Below, piece after piece: positions 38,490 to 49,400 of a DNA stretch of 64,000 bases; position 1 is the first letter of the stretch, and each line of letters starts with the position of its first letter. The position numbers and the translations under genes are program-made. The DNA is from Diorhabda sublineata (lineage: Eukaryota > Arthropoda > Insecta > Coleoptera > Chrysomelidae). Below the pieces are notes generated by a model. It saw nothing but the letters and a program-made list of their open reading frames with translations, did not search any database and was not told the DNA's origin. Location of the stretch: contig NC_079481.1 in the NCBI RefSeq assembly GCF_026230105.1, forward strand, positions 32,526,489 to 32,590,488. Reading direction: 5' to 3'.

Positions 38490-38770
38490 ATTAGATGAAA
38501 TACGAGGTACCATCAAAATATACTGGTACCGGATGTTTGCACAAGATTCCATTTTCATAAAAAAATAAATTGATGAAGTACAAAATGCTTTCAAAATACA
38601 AATTTCTGTCAGAAAATAAGTGACAAAATGAGCTGATAAAATATGAGGTAGGGATACTGTCGAAAAATAAGTTGATAAAATACGAGGTATCGTCAAAAAA
38701 TAAGTTGATAAAATACAAAGTGCATCCAAAAAATAAATTGAGGGCATACAAGGTGTCATCAAAAAATAAA
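38490..38770. repeat. 35-bp tandem repeats (second block)
   Basis: About eight degenerate units of the type AATAAGTTGATAAAATACGA followed by GGTATCGTCAAA. They end 60 bases before the distal alternative exon's acceptor. Minus-strand open frames here (repeating LFF/YFINL) are an artefact of the repeat. Confidence 0.85.
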
Positions 38771-38831
38771 TTATTGTTTCTAGTTTTTTTCTGTTTCTGC
38801 TACCCTGATTCGATATTTTTTTCTATTTCAG

Positions 38832-39118
38832 CAATCAGTGATCTAAATTCTCGCATTTTACACGTGGATTTAGACAAAGTTCAAACGAATATAATAATGC
38901 TCAAATATACACATCCCACTAAAACAGCCGGCGATTTCTTACGACGATTGAGTGAAGTGAAAGCAAGCGATCCAGTAAAAGTTAGTGTACGAGTAATGGG
39001 ACGAGGTTTCATAAGAATCGTCACGTACTGGGAACTCGATAATGAATCTATAGATTTGGCTATTAAGAAGATTATTTATGTTATTAGAGAATTTGAAAAA
39101 TTAACTAGCAAATTATAG
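38832..39118 (+). CDS. Alternative homologous last exon of threonine aldolase
   Basis: This exon follows a good acceptor (TTCTATTTCAG) and starts in the same phase (one base carried over) as the proximal last exon at 35998. Exon 5 (ends 35806) can therefore splice to either. Spliced here, the enzyme would have 376 residues. The 95 residues clearly match the other terminal exon: both start AI, share VDL, NI, RRL, SVR and LAIKKI, end near VIREF or VIREY, and are roughly one third identical by eye. A poly(A) signal (AATAAA, 39193-39198) follows. The exon looks functional: no stop, no frameshift, and conservative substitutions. It could be a mutually exclusive terminal exon made by exon duplication, or the relic of a tandem gene copy that lost its 5' part; I prefer the first because phase, splice site and poly(A) signal are all present. 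Confidence 0.8.
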
Positions 39119-39192
39119 TTGTGGATACATTTTTGTGTATTTATTAAATTATTTACGTTATTATAACTCACTTTTATTTCCGTTCTCCATCA

Positions 39193-39198
39193 AATAAA
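39193..39198 (+). terminator. Poly(A) signal after distal threonine aldolase last exon
   Basis: AATAAA lies 75 bases after the stop at 39118, just before the 21-bp minisatellite. Confidence 0.5.
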
Positions 39199-39218
39199 TA
39201 TGGAACTAAACCAATTAT

Positions 39219-40668
39219 TGTTTTCCTAATCTAAGCGATTCCTAACCTAACTTAACCGATTCATAGCCTAATCTAACCAATTCATAACCTAATCTAACCG
39301 ACTCATAACCTAATCTAACCGATTCATAACCTAATCTAACCGATTCATAACCTAATCTAACCGATTTATAACCTAATCTAACCGACTCATAACCTAATCT
39401 AACCGATTTATAACCTAATCTAACCGATTCATAACCTAATCTAACCGATTCATAACCTAATCTAACCGATTTATAACCTAATCTAACCGATTCATAACCT
39501 AATCTAACCGATTCATAACCTAATCTAACCGACTCATAACCTAATCTAACCGATTCATAACCTAATCTAACCGATTCATAACCTAATCTAACCGATTCAT
39601 AACCTAATCTAACCGATTTATAACCTAATCTAACCGATACATAACCTAATCTAACCAATTCATAACCTAATCTAACCGATTCATAACCTAATCTAACCGA
39701 TTCATAACCTAATCTAACCGATTCATAACCTAATCTAACCGATTCATAACCTAATCTAACCGATTCATAACCTAATCTAACCGATACATAACCTAATCTA
39801 ACCGATTCATAACCTAATCTAACCGATACATAACCTAATCTAACCGATTCCTAACTTAACTTTACCGATTTCTAAACTAACGTAGCCATTTCCTAACCCA
39901 ACTTAACCGATTCATAGCTTTAAGCCAGCTTAAGCAATTCCCAAACTAACCTAACCTATTCCTAACCTAACTTTATCGATTTCTAAACTAACGTAGCCAA
40001 TTCCTAGCCTAACCAATACATAACCTAATCTAACCGACTCATAACCTAATCTAACCGATTCCTAACTTAACTTTACCGATTCCTAACCCAACTTAACCGA
40101 TTCATAGCCTAATCTAACCAATTCATAACCTAATCTAACCGATTCATAACCTAATCTAACCAATTCATAACCTAATCTAACCGATTCATAACCTAATCTA
40201 ACCGATTTATAACCTAATCTAACCGATACATAACCTAATCTAACCAATTCATAACCTAATCTAACCGATTCATAACCTAATCTAACCGATTCATAACCTA
40301 ATCTAACAGACTCATAACCTAATCTAACCGATTCATAACCTAATCTAACCGATTCATAACCTAATCTAACCGACTCTTAACCTAATCTAACCGATTCATA
40401 ATCTAATCTAACCGATTCATAACCCTGCCTAACCGATACATAACCTAATCTAACCGATTCATAACCTAATCTAACCGACTCATAACCTAATCTAACCGAT
40501 TCATAACCTAATCTAACCGATACATAACCTAATGTAACCGATTCCTAACTTAACTTTACCGATTTCTAAACTAACGTAGCCATTTCCTAACCCAACTTAA
40601 CCGATTCATAGCTTTAACCCAGCTTAAGCGATTCCCAAACTAACCTAACCGATTCGTAACCTAACTAA
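39219..40668. repeat. 21-bp telomere-like minisatellite
   Basis: About 65-70 copies of AACCTAATCTAACCGATTCAT (reverse complement contains TTAGATTAGGTT), with variants TTTAT, GACTC and GATAC. A distinct composite segment (CTAACTTAACTTTACCG through CCCAAACTAACC) occurs at 39851 and again at 40545, so a block of about 694 bp is itself duplicated. The edges degrade into CCTAACCTAACTTAACC. No coding function: the open minus-strand VRLGYES frame simply reflects a period divisible by three. Confidence 0.95.
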
Positions 40669-40824
40669 AAACGGTTTAGAATGCCCAATTCAGTGCATTA
40701 AAGTGGATGCATAGAAAATTGACGTATCGGGAATACTGTAAAAACAATTACACATACAAAAATAGGTGTATGCAATCGAAATGCGACCATTCATTTAAAA
40801 GAACCAGTCGAATAATCCACTTAC

Positions 40825-40956
40825 CTTACCGATAAACGATTCCGAATCGTTTGTGATAGACGAACGTAATCTGCGCGCTCTTTCTTGTTGTTCGAACAGG
40901 ACAGGCTTCACGGTATATGTCAGTTGACGAATGGACGTTATAGACCCAGCGGTCAT
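40825..40956 (-). CDS. Candidate coding exon of an unidentified minus-strand gene
   Basis: From ATG 40956 the minus strand reads 44 codons (MTAGSITSIRQLTYTV..., ...FEQQERARRLRSSI) and ends at an excellent donor, AAG then GTAAGT. The frame is also open upstream for about 40 codons (to near 41078) with protein-like composition, and an acceptor-like CGAACTTCTCCAG lies just before 40976. Base composition is clearly less AT-rich than the surroundings. I recognise no family, and found no partner exon on the minus strand down to 29 kb, so this may instead be an exon of a non-coding RNA or a transposon remnant. Confidence 0.3.
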
Positions 40957-41194
40957 AAATACTTTGTCTCGATATACCTGGAGAAGTTCGCTGTGATGAG
41001 TGCAGCGTAATACACGGTGGGTTAGGTACCGAGTAAAATCTTTTTTTTCCCCCCGAATTTGCGAACTACTTATTTAGGACGATTTCATACGATAATAGTA
41101 TTAAAGTGTAAGCTATTAACAAGTTTTCCGGAAAAAAAACTGTTGTAAGTAGAAGGAGATTTTTTGTGTTATAGTATATAGTGCTATAACCCGA

Positions 41195-41221
41195 TTCCTT
41201 GTATACCCTGTATACAAGGAA
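41195..41221. repeat. 12-bp perfect hairpin
   Basis: TTCCTTGTATAC, loop CCT, GTATACAAGGAA: a perfect inverted repeat with a three-base loop in intergenic DNA. It has no T-run or coding context to make it a terminator. Confidence 0.8.
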
Positions 41222-43370
41222 TACAGTGTATACCGATAATACGTAAGTTATGTATAGAACAACTTATTTTAATCTGACCACCCACTAATATATAGACATA
41301 AACATACAGACACGTAACAGACAGTATTTTATTATTTTTAACATTCTGTATGACATCTTTCTTGTTAATAAGAAGGTTCCTTACAATTTGTTATGTTAAT
41401 AAACATTCAAAGTCAGTTAACAGCATCAAATTACCAGATGAAGTGAGACCAACTTAAAATTAGCATTAAACAGTTGCAGTATATCAGTTGTCTTATTATA
41501 ATTTCTCTTCGATTTGTTTCATATCAATTTTGATTAGTTAGTAGGTTCCTGAGATAAAAACTAGAAATATTATTGTCAAAACACTCGATATAAATTTATT
41601 TTATATTAACTATATCGATTATTTTGTCATAAACAAATTATTTTATTGAATTTTATCACAAAAATTAGATTTGGAATGAGTAAAATATACGAGTACGTCT
41701 CTGGTAAAATAAAAATGTTCACAAACAGTTAAAAAAATTCAATTGTCTATGATATTTAGAATTTTATAATTATTATATACAAATGAGGATTTTTCAAGAA
41801 ATAAAAACTACGCCACTGGTGTATTATATTAATTTGTCTATGTATTATAACCTACAAAAATCTTGTGCTTGTATACAAGATTTAATACGATCTACATCAT
41901 TTGCACCCAATCTAGTATTTAGAATTTAACAAAATAGTTATTTCATTAACATCTCGTACAACATAAATCTGAGAATTAAATACATGGCGTCATGTAACCG
42001 GTAAGTTTTGCCACCATTCTTTTCATTTCCCCCCGCCTCTTATCTTTCGCTTATTATTTCATTTATTCCCTCCGTTTTTGAACAGCTGAGTAAAGTGTAT
42101 GTAGTATCTAAATGATTCAGATATGTGTATAAAAGAAATAAAGTCTGATGAATAATATCGCCATGTCAACGAGCTCATTGTCCGAGTGCCCTTATCTCCT
42201 TTGTATACGGCAGGGCTTACGTGGCTTACGATACAGGTGTAGGGGAGAAAAAAAAGAAGAGGGACTGTCAAAATCTAGCAAACAAGCGCTACATGGACGT
42301 ATTATTGATCGATTCAAATTCGCAATCCGCGTACACAAAAGCACGGAACTACAAGAAAATACACCCTCTTATTTCGGAACTGTTCGGAACTATTTTGATC
42401 ATCCCGACAGAATCGGATTAAGTAATCTCGAAATAATTTAAAAATTTGTAAAATAGAATTATTTTATGTTTATCGTTAGTTTTTGTGATAAATCTAAATA
42501 AATTTGGCTAGAATTTTCTAAATAATCCAAAAAATATTCAATATACGGGGGGTTGCATTTAAAATAAGATGTTTACTGAAAAATTGGGGATTTTTATTTG
42601 AATTTGAAGAACTTTGAATAAAAATTCATAATATTATCAAAAAAGTTTAATCAAAATTGATAAACAAAATACGAGGCGCCATTTTCACAACACCATTATT
42701 GTCAGTATCAAAAATATTTAATTTTGTTTACATCATAGAAAAGTTCATAACTTTCTTTGTGAAATATTTTGTCGTGCCGTTATTTTGAAAGAAATAAATA
42801 TCAAAAAGGCTGGCAAAACTAATTTTATCCCGAAATAATGTCAAAATAAGACAGCAAAACTCTAGAGATGGTTCAGATATAGTAAATTCTAAAATTCGGC
42901 GAAGGCGGCGCTTTTGATGAAGTATCCGGAATTCGTTCGATCTTTGTTTTTATAGCATCGGTTTATTTACATTGTTCCTTTTGAATAATTTCTAGGAAGG
43001 TGTATTTATTTATTTGTTTACGAACGAATAGAAAGAATGTAAATAAGTAAGAAGAATAATACAATATTGTAGATTAATCGATCTCACACTCAAATGTGGA
43101 ATTCTCAAATCAAATTTGTCGAAAAACTCATTTTCAAAATAATATCCAAGCCCGGTTCTGTTTTGTACAGATCCACTGGTCCGCTACATCGAATCGTTTC
43201 GAACCGAAACCCGAGCAGCATTCTCTCGCCCATCTAGTCACGAAATGAAATTAAAATTGTGTACGAACGCCGTTTAGGTACTTCTAGTGAATATTAAACA
43301 TAGAAAATGTTCAAATAGTAAATATAGAAACGAGTACTTGGTACTTAGTTACCATCAAAACACGGTTTTG
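41222..43370. other. Septin upstream region
   Basis: No exon could be supported. A GC-richer open piece at 42148-42441 has frames in more than one phase and no recognised family. The septin promoter must lie at the right end. Confidence 0.35.
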
Positions 43371-43387
43371 TCAGTACGTGGCGGGAA
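43371..43387 (+). promoter_or_regulatory. Putative septin start region: initiator and E2F-like site
   Basis: TCAGT (43371-43375), the arthropod initiator core, lies 64-68 bases before the septin ATG. Next to it is GGCGGGAA (43380-43387), matching the core of E2F sites. Septins act in cytokinesis, so cell-cycle control is plausible, but single short words occur by chance. Confidence 0.25.
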
Positions 43388-43438
43388 GTTGAATTAGAAA
43401 ATTGTGTTTCGTCTGTGTGTTTGGTGCGTGTTTTTAAA

Positions 43439-46400
43439 ATGTCAGGTAAATGTGAAAATAAGTGTTAATGTTTTTGTTATTTGTTACCTAGTTATAAAGA
43501 GCTGTTGTCTATATAAATCGGTACCTCTATTTTAATAATTATGTTATAAAAATAACTAATTTGTTAATAAAGGTAACGCAAATATTAATTTTTAATACTT
43601 TACTTTATTAATTATCTGTTTGCAGACAAAATATTTCTAATTCAAAGTAATAATTATATTCAACACTTTTTTGACATGATATGGCATATTTTGTAGATGA
43701 AATTTATTTTAGTAACTAAAGAAATTATCATAAACGAGATATTTAACATGTTTGACATTTAAAGAAGACTAGTTTTGCTATTAATAACGAATTTGAATCG
43801 TTTGTTAATTTTTAAATCCCCATTTTCAGTGGATTCTGTATAATCGTTGTATAATGCGTTGAATACCAGTGGCGTCTCGTTTTAAAATATGAAATAATAA
43901 AATATTTATAATTTTAAATGTTTACGATGTACTTACGAGAATTCCATACAGTTTATTTCTAGTTTTTTTTTATCAAAACAAAACAAAAATATAATGATAC
44001 ATACAGTGTGATTCATTTAGATTACAAACAGATATAAAATATAAAGTTATTTACCATTTTTTACACTGAAACACGTCACGATAAGTACGATTTGACTTTA
44101 TTTAAGTTTTGTACGGAACTGTTTATGCTTATCGTGAAAAATCCAATTAAACGAGTTCAAATTAATTTCGTTTCAGCTCTAATAAACCCAATGAAATTTC
44201 TAGTTACGTAAAGCCTTTGATACAAATAAAATTTTTAAGCGATTCTAAGTAGGAAATAGCAATTTTGCTGTAATCAAAATGAAACTACATAAACGAATCG
44301 TCGTATAAAAATGTTCGTGAAATAAACATTAAATTTTTTTTTTCTATAATAATATATTTTTCTTCGCACTATAAACAATAAATTATTTAATTTACTTAAT
44401 CATAAATTATAATTTTATTGTATTTCTAACCTCTCTGATCATGCCACTGCTGACAGTTGGTTCTTCCGCGGACTGTACATCTTTCACCTTGTTGCCGGTT
44501 CTCAACACTTTAAATTTGACACGCTCGAGATTTCGATTTATTTTTGACATGAATCGATTGAGAAATCGAGTATCAAAATTTTGTTCCCTCAGTTTCATAT
44601 ATGTGAGAAATATACAGGGTTGGAGTTAACTTTTTTGGTAAATAACTATATACATTTATAGTATATGGAAATAGATGGTTAATATATTGATAAATAATCA
44701 CTGTTTTTGTCATTTATGACATTTCTTTCTATATTATACCGTTCGTTACATAATATACTTTCATTTCTATCATTTATTTACGAAATAAATTTAAAAACCG
44801 TTAACATACGTACAACGTTTTCTATGAATTTATGTAGGGCATTTATTTATGATACTATCAAACTATCGAGGGTATTTTATCGAGTTGAATTGCTTGTTTG
44901 CTAATAAATCATTATTTATAATTAGAATTCCGCGAACTAAAATTTGAAATAATTCATTAATACAAGTAGTTACACGAGGCATGTTTCGAAATTAGAAAAA
45001 AAAATAACAAGCAGAGATTTTTCGAGTAATTTTATTTTTAGAATCAAATAATTTAATTTTTAACATCATTTCACTTGTCATTCAGTTAAAGCATCCTTGA
45101 CAAGCACTCTAACTCGCCGTTAGGCACATTAGTTGCCCCGTCGTGCCCTTTTGACGTTACCAAACACCTTGAACGTCGATTGGTTTGTACTGTTACGTAA
45201 ACTGTGAGTAGAAATGGCGATTTTTTCCAAAAAAGATCGATTTTTACATTGATTCGAATCGCAACTTGATGAATCGATTCATAACAATATCGATGCCTGA
45301 AAGATCGATTCCCAAAATTGATTTTTTCGCAAGTCTGTATTAAAAACAAGAAAACCGCCATGATAAACAATCTCTACTATTTTATACTTATTATATATAA
45401 ATAAAGTTTGTTGTTCTTGCGAGAATTCTTAGTTTAAGCCGATTCCATTGCGAATACATTTAAAAAATCGATGTATTTTGTTCGAGGAATCGATTAATCG
45501 ATTACAGATCGCCATGTCTAGTTGTGAGTATAGTATATAATTATAGCTAAACGTAAGTTTTTATTTTGATATTAATTTGAGCATTAATTGCCGAGACATT
45601 CTGTATATAAACAGTTATTTCAAAATTAAGAAATTGCTGAGTGAAGATGAAAACTGAGTGTTGATTAATGTTCTCTGAAATGAAATCGATATCTCTTGAA
45701 AATAGAAGAATTTTTACCGAGAATGCATCAACTGCATATTCCTCATGAAATGATATCAACAAATAAAGTTATATAAAACAAACTGTCAAGTAAATATGTT
45801 TACCATAAAGAAAAAATGTTATACACTATCTATTTTGTTTTTAAATTGGAAGTCTGAAAAGAACCAAACCATTTGAACTTTTATAAATTTTGTATACATC
45901 GTCATTATTTGAAAATAATTGACAATTTCGTTTTTGAAAGGCTGAAAAGAGCCAAACCAATTGAGGTACTGAATTTTTTATGTAGCGTCAATAGTGCGTG
46001 TTAACAATTATTGACAGTTTCGCTTTTCAATTTTCATGACTATAAAATAGAAGGCTGAAAAGAACCAAACCAATTGAGCTCGTAAATTTTCATAATTTCT
46101 TAATAGAAGACTGAAAAGAATCAAACCAGTTGACCTTGTATATTTTTATGTAGTGCCAATAGTGTATGAAATTAAATTTTAAAACAATTGACAATTTCGT
46201 TTTTGAAAGGCTGAAAAGAGCCAAACCAGTTGAGATACTGAATTTTTTACGTAGCGTCAAAAGTGCGTGTTAACAATTATTGACAGTTTCGCTTTTTCAA
46301 TTTTCATGATTGTAACATAGAAGGCTGAAAAGAACCAAACCAATTGAGCTCGTAAATCTTCATAATTTCTTAATAGAAGACTGAAAAGAATCAAACCAGT

Positions 46401-49400
46401 TGACCTTGTATATTTTTATGTAGTGCCAATAGTGTAGGAAATTAAATTTTAAAACAATTGACAATTTCGTTTTTAACAAACTGAAAAGAGCTAAACCAGT
46501 TGAGATACTGAATTTTTTATGTAGCGTCAATAGTGCGTGTTAACAATTATTGACAGTTTCGCTTTTTCAATTTTCATGATTGTAACATAGAAGGCTGAAA
46601 AGAACCAAACCAATTGAGCTCGTAAATCTTCATAATTTCTTAATAGAAGACTGAAAAGAATCAAACCAGTTGACCTTGTATATTTTTATGTAGTGCCAAT
46701 AGTGTATGAAATTAAATTTTAAAACAATTGACAATTTCGTTTTTGAAAGGCTGAAAAGAGCCAAACCAGTTGAGATACTGAATTTTTTACGTAGCGTCAA
46801 AAGTGCGTGTTAACAATTATTGACAGTTTCGCTTTTTCAATTTTCATGATTGTAACATAGAAGGCTGAAAAGAACCAAACCAATTGAGCTCGTAAATCTT
46901 CATAATTTCTTAATAGAAGACTGAAAAGAATCAAACCAGTTGACCTTGTATATTTTTATGTAGTGCCAATAGTGTAGGAAATTAAATTTTAAAACAATTG
47001 ACAATTTCGTTTTTAACAAACTGAAAAGAGCTAAACCAGTTGAGATACTGAATTTTTTATGTAGCGTCAAAAGTGCCTGTCAACAATTATTGACAGTTTC
47101 GCTTTTTCAATTTTCATGATTGTAACATAGAAGGCTGAAAAGAACCAAACCAATTGAGCTCGTAAATCTTCATAATTTCTTAATAGAAGACTGAAAAGAA
47201 TCAAACCAGTTGACCTTGTATATTTTTATGTAGTGCCAATAGTGTATGAAATTAAATTTTAAAACAATTGACAATTTCGTTTTTAACAAGCCGAAAAGAG
47301 CCAAACCAGTTGAGATACTGAATTTTTTACGTAGCGTCAATAGTGCGTGTCAACAATTATTGACAGTTTCGCTTTTTCAATTTTCATGATTGTAACATAG
47401 AAGGCTGAAAAGAACCAAACCAATTGAGCCCGTAAATCTTCATAATTTCTTAATAGAAGACTGAAAAGAATCAAACCAGTTGACCTTGTATATTTTTATG
47501 TAGTGCCAATAGTGTATGAAATTAAATTTTAAAACAATTGACAATTTCGTTTTTAACAAGCTGAAAAGAGCCAAACCAGTTGAGGTACTGAATTTTTTAC
47601 GTAGCGTCAATAGTGCGTGTTAACAATTATTGACAGTTTCGCTTTTTCAATTTTCATGATTGTAACATAGAAGGCTGAAAAGAACCAAACCAATTGAGCT
47701 CGTAAATTTTCATAATTTCTTAATAGAAGACTGAAAAGAATCAAACCAGTTGACCTTGTATATTTTTATATAGTGCCAATAGTGTATGAAATTAAATTTT
47801 AAAACAATTGACAATTTCGTTTTTAACAAGCTGAAAAGAGCCAAACCAGTTGAGGTACTGAATTTTTTACGTAGCGTCAATAGTGCGTGTTAACAATTAT
47901 TGACAGTTTCGCTTTTTCAATTTTCATGATTGTAACATAGAAGGCTGAAAAGAACCAAACCAATTGAGCTCGTAAATTTTCATAATTTCTTAATAGAAGA
48001 CTGAAGAGAATCAAACCAGTTGACCTTGTATATTTTTATGTAGTGCCAATAGTGTATGAAATTAAATTTTAAAACAATTGACAATTTCGTTTTTAACAAG
48101 CCGAAAAGAGCCAAACCAGTTGAGATACTGAATTTTTTACGTAGCGTCAATAGTGCGTGTTAACAATTATTGACAGTTTCGCTTTTTCAATTTTCATGAT
48201 TGTAACATAGAAGGCTGAAAAGAACCAAACCAATTGAGCTCGTAAATTTTCATAATTTCTTAATAGAAGACTGAAAAGAATCAAACCAGTTGACCTTGTA
48301 TATTTTTATGTAGTGCCAATAGTGTATGAAATTAAATTTTAAAACAATTGACAATTTCGTTTTTAACAAGCTGAAAAGAGCCAAACCAGTTGAGGTACTG
48401 AATTTTTTACGTAGCGTCAATAGTGCGTGTCAACAATTATTGACAGTTTCGCTTTTTCAATTTTCATGATTGTAACATAGAAGGCTGAAAAGAACCAAAC
48501 CAATTGAGCTCGTAAATTTTCATAATTTCTTAATAGAAGACTGAAAAGAATCAAACCAGTTGACCTTGTATATTTTTATGTAGTGCCAATAGTGTATGAA
48601 ATTAAATTTTAAAACAATTGACAATTTCGTTTTTGAAAGGCTGAAAAGAGCCAAACCAGTTGAGATACTGAATTTTTTACGTAGCGTCAAAAGTGCGTGT
48701 TAACAATTATTGACAGTTTCGCTTTTTCAATTTTCATGATTGTAACATAGAAGGCTGAAAAGAACCAAACCAATTGAGCTCGTAAATCTTCATAATTTCT
48801 TAATAGAAGACTGAAAAGAATCAAACCAGTTGACCTTGTATATTTTTATGTAGTGCCAATAGTGTAGGAAATTAAATTTTAAAACAATTGACAATTTCGT
48901 TTTTAACAAACTGAAAAGAGCTAAACCAGTTGAGATACTGAATTTTTTATGTAGCGTCAATAGTGCGTGTTAACAATTATTGACAGTTTCGCTTTTTCAA
49001 TTTTCATGATTGTAACATAGAAGGCTGAAAAGAACCAAACCAATTGAGCTCGTAAATCTTCATAATTTCTTAATAGAAGACTGAAAAGAATCAAACCAGT
49101 TGACCTTGTATATTTTTATGTAGTGCCAATAGTGTATGAAATTAAATTTTAAAACAATTGACAATTTCGTTTTTGAAAGGCTGAAAAGAGCCAAACCAAT
49201 TGAGGTACTGAATTTTTTATGTAGCGTCAATAGTGCGTGTTAACAATTATTGACAGTTTCGCTTTTTCAATTTTCATGATTGTAACATAGAAGGCTGAAA
49301 AGAACCAAACCAATTGAGCTCGTAAATCTTCATAATTTCTTAATAGAAGACTGAAAAGAATCAAACCAGTTGACCTTGTATATTTTTATGTAGTGCCAAT

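Noticed and set aside
38484..38762. Overlapping minus-strand frames rich in YFINLFF
   Set aside because: Products of the 35-bp tandem repeat, overlapping in two phases.
39242..39658. 138-residue minus-strand open frame of VRLGYES repeats
   Set aside because: The 21-bp minisatellite has a period divisible by three and lacks stops in this phase; the frame is a by-product and has no promoter, splice or composition support.
42148..42441. GC-richer open frames upstream of septin
   Set aside because: Two phases are open over the same DNA with no family resemblance; no splice or promoter context.
44407..44598. 63-codon minus-strand frame (MKLREQNFDTRFLN...) in septin intron 1
   Set aside because: Somewhat protein-like composition, but no recognisable family, no clear splice partners and a dispersed TATACAGGGT word at its edge; more likely a transposon scrap.
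45180..45510. Cluster of ATCGATT words as a possible MITE
   Set aside because: The words are short and A/T-rich, and no terminal repeats or target duplications could be seen.
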